Numbered from the stretch's first letter, positions 8,787-17,651 are shown. The stretch is 64,000 nucleotides of DNA from JBMNFI01 sp050949225 (GCA_050949225.1 JBMNFI010000002.1:496001-560000), one strand, 5' to 3'. Numbers and translations are program-made. The notes: a model not told the origin generated them from the sequence alone.

Positions 8787-9749
8787 ATGAAAAAACATTG
8801 GCAGCAAAACAAGTCAACAGTAGAGACCTTACATAGTTTGTCCGGTACCGTGCTCTGGGGATTTGGTGGTTTTTACCAAGTCCTCCTGCCACAGCGCAGC
8901 ATTATCTGTAAGTTACGTGGTACTCTTAAACAACAGGATGGGGGAATTTTCCCGGGAGATTTTGTGCGTATCAGTTTGGATGAGCAGCGGCAAACTTCTC
9001 AACAAGGAATGCAGCATGAAGGGATGATTGAGGAGATCTTTCCGCGGCGCAACTTGTTTTTACGACCTAAGGTGGCCAATGTTGAGCAAGCTATTTTGAT
9101 TTTAGCGGCTAAGGATCCTAAGCCGGATTGGCTGCTTATGGATCGGATGTTGGCGATGGCAGCTTACAATGGGGTTCGGCCGGTAATTTGTCTCAATAAA
9201 TGTGATTTGTTAGAAAAATCCGCTCAAAAAAAATTAGAAGAGGATCTTTTGCCTTATAGAAAGGCTGAGTTTTTAGTCTTATTGGTAAGTGCACAAACGG
9301 GATATGGCATAACGCAGCTGAAAGAGGTTTTAAGCGGAAAATTTTCTGTTTTGGCAGGTCCTTCCGGTATCGGTAAGTCAAGTCTTTTAAATACGTTGTT
9401 TCCAAAACTAGATTTACCAACAGGTGAAATCAGCCAACGTTTGCAGCGGGGTAAACATACCACTCGACATGTTAAAATTATGGTTTTGGAAGACCATACC
9501 TTGGTGGCGGATACACCTGGTTTTTCACTTTTAGATTTGCCGCAAGATTTGAATGAGCGGCATCTGGTGCAAGCTTATCCTGATTTTGTGGGTTTGGGTC
9601 GATGCCGTTTTGATGGTTGCCTTCATGATCAGGAGCCCGATTGTGTGGTAAAAGAGGCGGTTAATTCAGGGAAAATTGCCAAGGTTCGTTATGAAAGATA
9701 TTTACGCTTATTAAATGAAATCAGGGAAAGAGAGGATATCTACAGATGA
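8787..9749 (+). CDS. rsgA: Ribosome small-subunit biogenesis GTPase RsgA
   Basis: Circularly permuted GTPase that matures the 30S subunit. There is an N-terminal OB fold, then the permuted order: NKCDL (G4), SAQTG (G5 region), GPSGIGKSSLL (G1), and DTPGF (G3). A C-terminal zinc knuckle follows, with Cys and His ligands in GRCRFDGCLHDQEPDC. The 320 residues include a longer N-terminus than some homologues. The only nearby purine-rich site (GGGAAAG at 8765-8771) is about 15 bases from the ATG, so translation may be weak or the exact start may differ. Confidence 0.92.
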   Translation: MKKHWQQNKSTVETLHSLSGTVLWGFGGFYQVLLPQRSIICKLRGTLKQQDGGIFPGDFVRISLDEQRQTSQQGMQHEGMIEEIFPRRNLFLRPKVANVEQAILILAAKDPKPDWLLMDRMLAMAAYNGVRPVICLNKCDLLEKSAQKKLEEDLLPYRKAEFLVLLVSAQTGYGITQLKEVLSGKFSVLAGPSGIGKSSLLNTLFPKLDLPTGEISQRLQRGKHTTRHVKIMVLEDHTLVADTPGFSLLDLPQDLNERHLVQAYPDFVGLGRCRFDGCLHDQEPDCVVKEAVNSGKIAKVRYERYLRLLNEIREREDIYR

Positions 9750-10408
9750 TCAAAATTGCACCATCTATTTTGGGCGCTGATTTAGCCAGACTTGGACAGG
9801 AAATTCAAGTGGTAGAGGAAGCGGGGGCTGAACTGTTACATTTGGACATCATGGACGGAAATTTTGTCCCTAATATTTCCTTTGGTCTGGCTTTGGTAAA
9901 AAAAATCAGACCGCATAGCCGGTTGATTTTTGATGCTCATCTGATGGTTAATGAGCCGGGACGTTTTATTGATGATTTTGTGGAAGCGGGGGCAGATTTG
10001 ATCACCATTCATCACGAATCATGTCTACATATTCATCGAGTGATACAGCAGGTTAAAGACTGTGGAATTAAAGTTGGTGTAGCTTTAAATCCGGGTACTC
10101 CGGTTGCTGTTTTGGCAGATTTATTGCCTGAGCTGAATATGGTAACCTTGATGAGTGTTAATCCCGGTTTTTGTGGGCAAAAGTTTATACCTTTTACTTT
10201 GGAAAAATGCCGTTCTTTGTCTAAAATAAGAGATAAAAAGGGTTTAGATTTTGACATTCAGATTGATGGTGGTGTGGGTTTAGATAATGTCGAAGAAATT
10301 GTTCGTGCAGGTGCCAATGTTTTGGTGGCGGCCGCGGCAATTTTTGGTGCGGCAGATAGTGCTCAAGCCGTACGAGATCTGCTACTTAAGGCAGAATCAA
10401 TAGATTAG
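9746..10408 (+). CDS. rpe: Ribulose-phosphate 3-epimerase
   Basis: Interconverts ribulose-5-phosphate and xylulose-5-phosphate in the pentose phosphate pathway. The 220 residues form the expected TIM barrel, with IAPSILGAD, the metal-site HLDIMDG (His32, Asp34, Asp37), FDAHLMV, SVNPGFCGQ and the phosphate-binding DGGV and ANVLVAAAAIF segments. It overlaps rsgA by four bases (ATGA). It supplies ribulose-5-phosphate, a substrate of the riboflavin operon directly downstream. Confidence 0.95.
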   Translation: MIKIAPSILGADLARLGQEIQVVEEAGAELLHLDIMDGNFVPNISFGLALVKKIRPHSRLIFDAHLMVNEPGRFIDDFVEAGADLITIHHESCLHIHRVIQQVKDCGIKVGVALNPGTPVAVLADLLPELNMVTLMSVNPGFCGQKFIPFTLEKCRSLSKIRDKKGLDFDIQIDGGVGLDNVEEIVRAGANVLVAAAAIFGAADSAQAVRDLLLKAESID

Positions 10409-10409
10409 A

Positions 10410-10438
10410 TTGACAAAGTCTAAAGGTAAGTATATAAT
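10410..10438 (+). promoter_or_regulatory. Consensus promoter of the riboflavin operon
   Basis: TTGACA at 10410-10415 and TATAAT at 10433-10438 with a 17-base spacer, a perfect vegetative-sigma match directly after rpe. It drives the FMN riboswitch and the rib genes. Confidence 0.88.
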
Positions 10439-10458
10439 ATTTACATAAATTAATATCA

Positions 10459-10564
10459 ATCTTCGGGGAATGGTGAAAATCCATATCGGTGGTAATAGTC
10501 CACGAGCTTAGGCTGAGCAGGCGAAAATCCTGCACCGACGGTGATAGTCCGGATGAAAGAAGAT
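10459..10564 (+). promoter_or_regulatory. FMN riboswitch (RFN element)
   Basis: The leader starts with ATCTTCGGGG and ends with GGATGAAAGAAGAT, so ATCTTC (10459-10464) and GAAGAT (10559-10564) close the P1 helix. Conserved internal elements are present: GGTGAAAATCC, the CGGTGGTAATAGTC segment, GCGAAAATCCTGC and CCGACGGTGATAGTCCGGATG. The intrinsic terminator 25 bases downstream fits FMN-dependent transcription termination. FMN excess should switch off ribD-ribE-ribBA-ribH. Confidence 0.96.
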
Positions 10565-10588
10565 GTTTTGAATCAGTATGTCTGCGTT

Positions 10589-10616
10589 ATCCCCGATTTT
10601 TATCGGGGATTTTTTG
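10589..10616 (+). terminator. Riboswitch-controlled intrinsic terminator
   Basis: A perfect 9-base stem (ATCCCCGAT / ATCGGGGAT) with a TTTT loop is followed by a run of Ts. It lies between the FMN aptamer and ribD, the expected expression platform. Confidence 0.92.
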
Positions 10617-10644
10617 TAGTCAATTTTGAGGAGGTTGCTGTTTT

Positions 10645-11751
10645 ATGAATCTGCGAAAAAACGATGTGTTTTTTATGCAAGCGGCTTTGGATTTGGCAGA
10701 GCACAGCTTGAGTCGAACCAGTCCTAATCCTCGTGTGGGGGCGCTGGTGGTTCGGGATAATGAAATAGTAGGTTATGGTTATCATATGAGAGCCGGTGGA
10801 CCTCATGCGGAACGTTATGCTTTGGATATGGCCGGTAATAAAACGATAAATGCCACACTTTATGTAACACTGGAGCCTTGCTGTCATCATGGTAGAACGG
10901 GGCCTTGCACAAAAGCTATTATTGCTGCCGGGATATCAAGAGTAGTTGTGGCCATGGTTGACCCCCATCCGGCGATGGCAGGGCAGGGTATAGCCCAACT
11001 GGAGGAGGCCGGAATTGAAGTCACCAAAGGTGTTTTAGAGCAAGAGGCTGTTTATTTAAATGATATTTACCTAAAAAATATTTTTAAAAAGCAGACTTTT
11101 TGCTCTCTTAAAACTGCTGTGACGCTGGACGGAAGGACAGCTACGGCTAGCGGCAGTTCTCACTGGATAACTAATAAAAAGAGCCGGGAAAGGGTGCATT
11201 ATTTACGTGCCCAGCATGATGCCGTTTTGACCAGTGTTAAAACAGTTTTATCTGATGATTGCCAGCTTAATGTGCGTTTAGTGGAACCTGCGGCTATGCA
11301 GCCATTACGGATTGTGCTGGATCCCAATTTAGAAATTCCTGTTGATGCTAAAATCCTGGCGGCTCAGGAAGCACCAACCATGATTATCACCCAGCAGGAA
11401 TGTTTGGCTGATAAAAAATCTAAATTATCTTCTCGGGGGGCAAAAATATGCTTTTTGCCGCATGATGAAAAAGGGCATGTTGATTTAGCTGAACTGATGC
11501 GATTTTTGTATCAAATGGGTGTAATGAGTGTGATGGTGGAAGCCGGCAGCCGTCTCAATAAGGCTTTTTTAACCGCCGAACTTGTTGATAAGTTTTATGT
11601 TTTTATTGCTCCTAAATTTGTTTGCGGCCAGGAAGCGCCGGGAATATTCTCCGGTACGGGTGTTGCTAATATGGCAAATGCGCTGGAGCTGGAAGTTATA
11701 AAAAGACAAAATTTTGGCAATGATATATTGATATCTGCTTACCCCAAATAA
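10645..11751 (+). CDS. ribD: Bifunctional diaminohydroxyphosphoribosylaminopyrimidine deaminase / 5-amino-6-(5-phosphoribosylamino)uracil reductase
   Basis: Catalyses the second and third steps of riboflavin synthesis from GTP. The N-terminal deaminase domain (residues 1-145) holds the zinc site: His54 in GGPHAE and the PCCHHGRTGPC motif (Cys79 and Cys88). The C-terminal NADPH-dependent reductase domain (about 150-368) includes SLKTAVTLDGR and VEAGSRLNKAF. A GAGGAGG site lies ten bases before the ATG. It is the first gene of the FMN-controlled operon. Confidence 0.96.
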   Translation: MNLRKNDVFFMQAALDLAEHSLSRTSPNPRVGALVVRDNEIVGYGYHMRAGGPHAERYALDMAGNKTINATLYVTLEPCCHHGRTGPCTKAIIAAGISRVVVAMVDPHPAMAGQGIAQLEEAGIEVTKGVLEQEAVYLNDIYLKNIFKKQTFCSLKTAVTLDGRTATASGSSHWITNKKSRERVHYLRAQHDAVLTSVKTVLSDDCQLNVRLVEPAAMQPLRIVLDPNLEIPVDAKILAAQEAPTMIITQQECLADKKSKLSSRGAKICFLPHDEKGHVDLAELMRFLYQMGVMSVMVEAGSRLNKAFLTAELVDKFYVFIAPKFVCGQEAPGIFSGTGVANMANALELEVIKRQNFGNDILISAYPK

Positions 11752-11766
11752 AGGGAGTTGATTTTT

Positions 11767-12408
11767 TTGTTTACAGGATTAATTGAAGAAGTCGGCAGGG
11801 TGAAAAATTTACAGCGTGGACGTGATTCAGCACAGTTAACGATAGCTGCCAAAGAAATATTATCCGATGTTAAAGTAGGGGATAGTATTGCTGTCAATGG
11901 TGTCTGTTTAACGGTGATTGATTCGACGGAGGAGTTTTTTGTTGCTGATATTATGATTACCTCCTTGGCTAAGACTGCTTTAGGTGAATTGACCCCTGGA
12001 GACAGGGTCAACCTGGAGAGGGCTTTAGCGGCCGATGGACGTTTTGGCGGACATATAGTTAGCGGACATATTGATGGGGTGGCTCAAATTGTGGATAAAA
12101 AAATCATCGATATTGCAACGATTATCACCTTGCGTCCCCCTTCAGAGCTGCTGCCTTATTTGCTTTCTCAAGGTTCGGTGGCTTTAGATGGCATCAGTTT
12201 GACTATATCAGAAAAGCACGGGGATCGTTTTATGGTTTCAATTATTCCGCACACCTTGCTGGAGACGACTTTGGCGGATAAAAAAGTTGGCAACATGGTC
12301 AATCTGGAAACTGATATTATTGGTAAATATGTCGAGAGTTTATTACGTTTTCGACAAGAGAAAAATCAGCTTGATTTAAACTTTCTTAATGAAAACGGTT
12401 TTATATAA
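11767..12408 (+). CDS. ribE: Riboflavin synthase, alpha subunit
   Basis: Dismutates two molecules of 6,7-dimethyl-8-ribityllumazine to riboflavin. Two tandem lumazine-binding repeats are visible: MFTGLIEEVG...VNGVCLTV and GHIVSGHIDGVA...LDGISLTI. I choose the TTG at 11767, nine bases after GGGAG (11753-11757), because it gives the near-invariant MFTGLIEE N-terminus; an in-frame TTG at 11758 would abut the ribosome binding site. The length is 213 residues. Confidence 0.94.
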   Translation: MFTGLIEEVGRVKNLQRGRDSAQLTIAAKEILSDVKVGDSIAVNGVCLTVIDSTEEFFVADIMITSLAKTALGELTPGDRVNLERALAADGRFGGHIVSGHIDGVAQIVDKKIIDIATIITLRPPSELLPYLLSQGSVALDGISLTISEKHGDRFMVSIIPHTLLETTLADKKVGNMVNLETDIIGKYVESLLRFRQEKNQLDLNFLNENGFI

Positions 12409-12430
12409 AGAGAACTTAGGAGGATTTATT

Positions 12431-13642
12431 ATGGCATTTATTAGTGTAGAAGAAGCTATCGAAGAAATTAAAGCCGGAAAAATGATTATTATCACAGATG
12501 ATGAGGATCGGGAAGGTGAAGGAGATTTAGTGTGCGCTGCACAGTTTGCCACCCCTGAAGTGATAAATTTCATGATAACTCATGCCAAGGGTCTTGTCTG
12601 TATGCCGATGCATCATGAGTTGATTGACCGTTTACGTTTGGAACCGATGGTTAGCGATAATAGTGATCGTTACGGTACGGCTTTTACAGTTTCAGTAGAT
12701 GGTCCGCATAGCACGACCGGTATTTCCGCTTTTGAGCGTTCTGATACTGTGTTGGCTTTAATTGATCAGCAATATCGGGCAGAGGATTTTCGTCGTCCGG
12801 GCCATATTTTCCCTTTGCGGGCGAAGGAAGGTGGAGTTTTACAGCGTGCTGGACATACGGAGGCTTCTGTCGATATGGCAAGGCTGGCCGGTTTAACGCC
12901 GGCTGCAGTTATTTGTGAAGTGATCAAGGATGACGGCACGATGGCGCGTGTGGACGATTTAATCAGTTTTGCGGATGAACATGGTCTTTCTATGTGTACC
13001 GTGGCAGATATTATTGCTTGGCGTCGGCGGCATGAAAAGCTGGTGCGTCGCGTAGTCTCGACACCGTTACCTACTATTTATGGTGATTTTCAGGCGATTG
13101 CTTATGAAAGTGATTTGGATCCGCAGCCGCATATTGCTTTGGTTAAGGGAGAGATTTCAGCGGATCGACCTGTTTTAGTACGCATGCATTCGGAGTGTTT
13201 GACTGGGGATGTCTTTGCCTCTAAGCGCTGCGATTGCGGAAGCCAAATGGCCAAAGCCTTGGAGATGATTGAAAAGGCAGGAGAAGGTGTTTTTGTTTAT
13301 ATGCGGCAGGAAGGGCGCGGCATTGGCTTGATCAATAAACTCAAAACTTATCAACTGCAGGATCAGGGCCTGGATACGGTGCAGGCTAATATTGAACTGG
13401 GTTTTCCGGAAGATCTGCGCGATTATGGGACCGGGGCACAAATTCTTGCGGATTTAGGGGTTCGTAAGATTCGTCTTTTGACCAATAATCCGCGTAAGAT
13501 TTCCGGGATTGAGGGATACGGATTGGAAGTTGTGGAACGGGTGCCCATTGAGATTCCGCCTCAAGAACAAAATGAGTTTTATCTACGCACCAAACAAGAT
13601 AAAATGGGACATATGTTGCATATAGGTGATGAAAAAAAGTAA
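12431..13642 (+). CDS. ribBA: Bifunctional 3,4-dihydroxy-2-butanone-4-phosphate synthase / GTP cyclohydrolase II
   Basis: Makes both riboflavin precursors, from ribulose-5-phosphate and from GTP. The N-terminal RibB domain (residues about 1-205) has DDEDREGEGD, and the following RibA domain has HSECLTGDVF, the zinc-binding CDCG and RQEGRGIGL. The ATG at 12431 has TAGGAGG eight bases upstream. The open frame extends further 5' into ribE, but that part has no family similarity. The length is 403 residues. Confidence 0.96.
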   Translation: MAFISVEEAIEEIKAGKMIIITDDEDREGEGDLVCAAQFATPEVINFMITHAKGLVCMPMHHELIDRLRLEPMVSDNSDRYGTAFTVSVDGPHSTTGISAFERSDTVLALIDQQYRAEDFRRPGHIFPLRAKEGGVLQRAGHTEASVDMARLAGLTPAAVICEVIKDDGTMARVDDLISFADEHGLSMCTVADIIAWRRRHEKLVRRVVSTPLPTIYGDFQAIAYESDLDPQPHIALVKGEISADRPVLVRMHSECLTGDVFASKRCDCGSQMAKALEMIEKAGEGVFVYMRQEGRGIGLINKLKTYQLQDQGLDTVQANIELGFPEDLRDYGTGAQILADLGVRKIRLLTNNPRKISGIEGYGLEVVERVPIEIPPQEQNEFYLRTKQDKMGHMLHIGDEKK

Positions 13643-13659
13643 AGAAAAGAGTGATAGAA

Positions 13660-14121
13660 ATGGTAAATATTTATCAGGGACAAATGCAAGCTCAAGGGAT
13701 GAAAACTGCGATTATTGCCGGCAGATTTAACGAATTTATTACCTCTAAGCTGCTGGGAGGGGCTATTGATGCCTTGGAAAGGCATGGTCATGATAGTGAT
13801 GCTATTGATGTTATGTGGGTGCCGGGAGCCTTTGAAATACCTGTAGTGGCACAAAAATTGGCAGCTCAGGATTATGATGCTGTAATTTGTTTAGGTGCTG
13901 TTATCAGGGGGGCGACGCCACATTTTGATTATGTTTGCAGTGAAGTATCCAAAGGGGTGGCTGCCGTTGGTCTGTCCAGTGGCAAGCCGGTTATTTTCGG
14001 TATTATTACCTCTGACAATATTGAACAGGCGATCGAAAGAGCCGGCACGAAATCCGGCAATAAAGGCAGTGATGCCGCTTTGACTGCGATTGAAATGACA
14101 AATCTTTTAAAAACATTGTAA
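13660..14121 (+). CDS. ribH: 6,7-dimethyl-8-ribityllumazine synthase
   Basis: Condenses the two products of the upstream enzymes to lumazine and forms capsids in many bacteria. Motifs: ARFN-like GRFNEFI (21-27), VPGAFEIP, GAVIRGATPHFDYV with catalytic His88, and GIITSDNIEQA. The ATG at 13660 gives the usual start and 153 residues; the GTG at 13651 is an alternative three codons earlier. The ribosome binding site is weak. It is the last gene of the rib operon. Confidence 0.95.
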   Translation: MVNIYQGQMQAQGMKTAIIAGRFNEFITSKLLGGAIDALERHGHDSDAIDVMWVPGAFEIPVVAQKLAAQDYDAVICLGAVIRGATPHFDYVCSEVSKGVAAVGLSSGKPVIFGIITSDNIEQAIERAGTKSGNKGSDAALTAIEMTNLLKTL

Positions 14122-14176
14122 TTTGTATAAGAATTTAAAAATCAGCCCATACTAAAGCCTGGAAGGGGTCTTAGTT

Positions 14177-14734
14177 ATGTGGCTGATTTTTTTAGTGGTT
14201 TTTTTGCTGTTTTTATTGTTTTATCCGGTGACAATAGAAGTTGATTTTGATGATAACAAACTATACTTATATTGGTTGCCGGGGGTTTTTTTAGGCATTA
14301 AGCGGAAAGTAAAATTAAAAATGCCTAAAAAGGTGCGGCTGGACATGAGTTTTAATTTATCGCTGGATAAAATACGTAGCCTGATGTCTGTTTTTAAAAT
14401 ATTCTTACCATATTTGCACTGGTCTAAGCTCCATGTAAGGCTCAAAGTGGGCGGTGCGGATGCGGCACAGACAGCTCTTTTATGTGGTGCTGTTTCAGCA
14501 TCTTTAAACAGCTTGGTAGCTGTTGTTTTAAATAGTTCAGCATCTTATCAAAAAAGGCAAATAGATATTGAGCCATCTTGGAGCGAAAAAAAACTTAAGC
14601 TGCAAGTAAATTGTATAGTGGGGCTTAAAACAGGTCATATTATTAGTAATCTTGTAAAAATTTTAATTAAAAGGAGAAATCAAAATGGTAGCAGAAGGCG
14701 AAATCAAAAATCTTATGCAAACAGCTATGAATAG
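14177..14734 (+). CDS. DUF2953 family protein
   Basis: A 185-residue protein with an N-terminal membrane helix (residues about 1-15), a beta-rich middle and a basic C-terminus. It matches the DUF2953 family that precedes ytfJ in many spore formers; the function is unknown. GGAAGGGG nine bases upstream supports the ATG. The last 50 bases overlap the start of ytfJ, so the two are co-transcribed. Confidence 0.75.
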   Translation: MWLIFLVVFLLFLLFYPVTIEVDFDDNKLYLYWLPGVFLGIKRKVKLKMPKKVRLDMSFNLSLDKIRSLMSVFKIFLPYLHWSKLHVRLKVGGADAAQTALLCGAVSASLNSLVAVVLNSSASYQKRQIDIEPSWSEKKLKLQVNCIVGLKTGHIISNLVKILIKRRNQNGSRRRNQKSYANSYE

Positions 14735-15095
14735 TATCAGGGAAATGATTGACGTTAATACAATTATTGGTGAAATGCTGGAGGCCGGTAACGGCACCTC
14801 GATTATCCCTGTTTCTAAAGTTTCCTGTGGTTTTTTTGCCGGCGGCGGTGAATACGGTAAAAACCAATCACTGGAAATGGAGCAGGCAGAATATCCTTTT
14901 GCCGGTGGCAGCGGCGCCGGTGTTTCGCTGCAGCCGGTGGGTTTTTTGATTGTGAATGATGATCAAATAAGACTGATTGGTGTAGAAAATGGTAATACAA
15001 TTGACCGTCTTTTGGACAGCGCACCACTTTTTTTAGATACTTTAAAGAAATTTATTAATGATGATAATCCGAAGTCTACGGAAAAAACCAATTAA
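14685..15095 (+). CDS. ytfJ: Sporulation protein YtfJ / GerW family
   Basis: A 136-residue protein of the spore germination/sporulation GerW family. The recognisable core includes the glycine-rich FPFAGGSGAGVSLQPVGFLIV-like segment (residues about 67-90) and an N-terminal helix before an early IPVSKVSCGFFAGG stretch. The ATG has AAGGAGA nine bases upstream, within DUF2953. In Bacillus the homologue is needed for germination of spores. A terminator follows. Confidence 0.9.
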   Translation: MVAEGEIKNLMQTAMNSIREMIDVNTIIGEMLEAGNGTSIIPVSKVSCGFFAGGGEYGKNQSLEMEQAEYPFAGGSGAGVSLQPVGFLIVNDDQIRLIGVENGNTIDRLLDSAPLFLDTLKKFINDDNPKSTEKTN

Positions 15096-15109
15096 TTTAA
15101 TATTACTAA

Positions 15110-15138
15110 AATAATCCTAATTTATTAGGGTTATTTTT
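15110..15138 (+). terminator. Intrinsic terminator after ytfJ
   Basis: TAATCCTAA (15112-15120) pairs with TTAGGGTTA (15125-15133, one G-T pair) and is followed by TTTTT. Confidence 0.8.
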
Positions 15139-15201
15139 ATGGTCAAACAGTGATTTATTTGATATAATAATGGCATGAATTTGTATGAAGGAGGATTATG
15201 C

Positions 15202-16338
15202 ATGAAAAAGCTAGCTCTGTTGATGCTGCTTTGTCTTGTTTTTGTGATAGGAATACCTATAACTGCTTCGGCTTTGGAGGTCAGCGCTACATCAGCTATT
15301 TTGACTGACTCTGCGACGGGCAAGGTTCTATATGAACAAAACTCTAATAAACAGGTTACTCCCGGTGCCAATACCCAGGTATTGACGGCACTTATTGCTT
15401 TGGAAAAGGGGGATTTGGAAAGGATCATCACTATTCCCAATGGTTTTGTGAGTGCTAATGTGGGTGACCAGGGAATCAACTTGGCCGTGGGTGAAAAAGT
15501 CGTTTTGCGAGATATGTTGTATGCTTTATTGATGACCTCCGCCAATGATGCGGCGCAGGCTGTGGCGATTGGAGTGGCCGGTTCGGAAGAGGCTTTTGTT
15601 GAAATGATGAATATCCGGTCGCAAGAATTGGGGCTTTCTACCAGTACCTGGAAAAATGTTCATGGTCTTTATGAGCAAGGCCATGCCTCTACAGCGGCCG
15701 ATTTGGCGATTATCACCAGAGAAGCCCTTAAGCATCCTCTTTTCAATGAAATTATTGCTACTAAAGAGTATGAAATCCCTTGGGAGGGTAATGATGTCAA
15801 ACGTTCTTTAAAAAACCATAATCAATTTCTTGCCAATTATAAAAATGCCGACGGTGTTAAAACGGGGGCCTCTGAAAAAGGTGGCTCTTCAATGATTGGT
15901 TCTGCCAGCAGCAAAGGTTTGCGTTTAATTGGTGTGGTTTTAAATGCTGATGGTATGTACAGTCAAATGGCCAGCTTAATGGATCATGGCTTTAATAGTT
16001 ATGCTGCTTCTTTAATTGGTAAAAAGGATCAATCATTGGGTGAGATTACAGTTAAAAACAGCAAAGTTAAAAAAATAGATGTGGTGTTATCAGAGGATGC
16101 ATATATTATTGCTAATAAAGGGGCCAAGGTGGAAGCCAGCTATGTTTTAGAGGTTCCGGAATCACTTAAAGCACCAGTTGTCAAGGGGGATTTAATTGGT
16201 ACAGCTACTTATACAGATTCTAATGGTAATGTGATTACGGTTGATGTAGCGGCCGGAACGGATGCCGAAAAATATACCCTCTTTAGTGTGATCGGTTCGG
16301 CTTGGCAAAGAATTTTTTCTGTGATGATAGTTAAATAA
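15202..16338 (+). CDS. D-alanyl-D-alanine carboxypeptidase-like protein (DacB/DacF family, S11) lacking the SxxK residues
   Basis: A 378-residue secreted protein with a signal peptide (MKKLALLMLL...ASALE) and the S11 penicillin-binding fold. Two of the three active-site motifs are intact: SAN in MTSANDAAQ and KTG in DGVKTGASEKGG. The first motif, normally PASTTK with nucleophile Ser and base Lys, reads PGANTQ, so both catalytic residues are replaced (Ala and Gln). The C-terminal beta domain is present. The position directly before spmA-spmB matches Bacillus dacB, the spore-cortex carboxypeptidase. By sequence it should not act as a DD-peptidase, and may bind peptidoglycan or scaffold instead. 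AAGGAGG supports the ATG at 15202. Confidence 0.88.
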   Translation: MKKLALLMLLCLVFVIGIPITASALEVSATSAILTDSATGKVLYEQNSNKQVTPGANTQVLTALIALEKGDLERIITIPNGFVSANVGDQGINLAVGEKVVLRDMLYALLMTSANDAAQAVAIGVAGSEEAFVEMMNIRSQELGLSTSTWKNVHGLYEQGHASTAADLAIITREALKHPLFNEIIATKEYEIPWEGNDVKRSLKNHNQFLANYKNADGVKTGASEKGGSSMIGSASSKGLRLIGVVLNADGMYSQMASLMDHGFNSYAASLIGKKDQSLGEITVKNSKVKKIDVVLSEDAYIIANKGAKVEASYVLEVPESLKAPVVKGDLIGTATYTDSNGNVITVDVAAGTDAEKYTLFSVIGSAWQRIFSVMIVK

Positions 16339-16368
16339 TAAAAAATAAACAGTAAATTAATAAAGTGT

Positions 16369-16408
16369 AAGACTCCCTTTCTTCCGTTTGCGGTAGGGGG
16401 AGTCTTAT
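16369..16408 (+). terminator. Intrinsic terminator after the DacB-like gene
   Basis: AAGACTCCC (16369-16377) pairs with GGGAGTCTT (16398-16406) around a 20-base loop. The downstream T content is short, so strength is uncertain. Confidence 0.65.
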
Positions 16409-16424
16409 TGTTATATGATGGTCT

Positions 16425-16454
16425 GTCATAGTGAGTTTAGGGGGAGCATAAAAT
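16425..16454 (+). promoter_or_regulatory. Possible sporulation (sigma-E-like) promoter of spmAB
   Basis: GTCATA (16425-16430) and CATAAAAT (16447-16454) are spaced 16 bases apart, 20 bases before the spmA start. This resembles the mother-cell sigma-E consensus (-10 CATACA-T). It is an inference from motif and gene function only. Confidence 0.35.
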
Positions 16455-16474
16455 AAATTCAGGAGGGTTTTTTT

Positions 16475-17059
16475 ATGCTCAATGTGGTGTGGGTAATTTT
16501 ATTGGGTGGAGGTATTATCGTAGCATTTATAAATGGTAATGTGGATGCAGTAACAGATGCAGCCTTTAAGGCCTGTGCTAATGCAGTAGTGGTTGCGATT
16601 GAGATTACGGGTGTTTTGGCTTTGTGGATGGGTTTACTGAAAATTGCTGAAAAATCGGGACTGGTTGCTAAAATAGCCAAGCTGGCGACCCCCTTGATTC
16701 GTCTTTTATTTCCCGATATACCAAAAGGACATCCGGCAGGTTTTTCGATCATCATGAATTTGTCAGCTAATTTTTTGGGTTTAGGCAATGCTGCCACACC
16801 TTTTGGCCTTAAGGCCATGCAGGAGATGCAAGAACTTAATCATGAAAAAAAGGCGGCCAGTGCGCCCATGATTACTTTTTTGGCCCTAAACACCTCCTCG
16901 GTTACCTTGATTCCGGTGATGGTAATCAGTTTGCGGGCGCAGGCCAATTCAGCAGCGCCCGGAGAAATCATTATCCCCACCTTAATTGCTTCTTCCTGTG
17001 GAGCCTTGTTTGCCATTCTTTTTGACAGATTGCTGCGGAAAATTTATTTTGGGAGGTAA
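16475..17059 (+). CDS. spmA: Spore maturation protein A
   Basis: A 194-residue nucleoside-recognition (Gate) domain membrane protein, needed with SpmB for spore-core dehydration. Hydrophobic helices run through the sequence, with the family segments FPDIPKGHPA, NLSANFLGLGNAATPFG and LNTSSVTLIP. CAGGAGGG lies before the ATG. It forms a pair with spmB nine bases downstream. Confidence 0.93.
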   Translation: MLNVVWVILLGGGIIVAFINGNVDAVTDAAFKACANAVVVAIEITGVLALWMGLLKIAEKSGLVAKIAKLATPLIRLLFPDIPKGHPAGFSIIMNLSANFLGLGNAATPFGLKAMQEMQELNHEKKAASAPMITFLALNTSSVTLIPVMVISLRAQANSAAPGEIIIPTLIASSCGALFAILFDRLLRKIYFGR

Positions 17060-17067
17060 GCTAAAAA

Positions 17068-17598
17068 ATGTTAGCAGCTTTGACTAAAATCTCCCATTAT
17101 ATTATTCCTTTGTTATTATTGGCTATCCCTTTATATGGACTGATCAAAAAAGTACCTGTTTATGAAACTTTTGTGGAGGGAGCTAAGGCAGGTGTCAAAA
17201 CTGCTTTGCAAATTTTTCCATTTATTTTGGGAATTTTGTTGGCAATTGCAATTTTTCGTGCTTCCGGAGCTTTTGAGATCGTGATTGCGGTGGTCAGTCC
17301 GTTTTTAAAACCATGGAGTATTCCTGCAGAGGTTTTGCCCTTGGGTTTAATGCGTCCTTTATCCGGTAGTGGTGCTTTAGGTATGACAGCCGACATCTTA
17401 ACTTACTATGGTCCGGATTCTTTGATTGGACGCATGGCTTCTGTAGTGCAAGGCAGTACTGACACGACTTTTTATATTTTAGCTGTTTATTTTGGTTCGG
17501 TAGCGATTAAAAAATATCGCTATGCCTTGTTGGTTGGACTTTCCGCCGATTGCGTCAGTTTTTTTATTGCTTGTTCTGTGTGCAATTTCTTTTTCTGA
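17068..17598 (+). CDS. spmB: Spore maturation protein B
   Basis: A 176-residue integral membrane partner of SpmA. Family segments are KVPVYETFVEGAKAG, RPLSGSGALGM and VVQGSTDTTFYILAVYFG. GGGAGG lies 12-17 bases before the ATG, overlapping the spmA stop region. Together with the DacB-like gene this reproduces the Bacillus dacB-spmA-spmB order. Confidence 0.94.
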   Translation: MLAALTKISHYIIPLLLLAIPLYGLIKKVPVYETFVEGAKAGVKTALQIFPFILGILLAIAIFRASGAFEIVIAVVSPFLKPWSIPAEVLPLGLMRPLSGSGALGMTADILTYYGPDSLIGRMASVVQGSTDTTFYILAVYFGSVAIKKYRYALLVGLSADCVSFFIACSVCNFFF

Positions 17599-17651
17599 TT
17601 GCCAAGATTGCTGATCCTTGTTATACTTTAATTTGACTAAGAAAGGATGTC

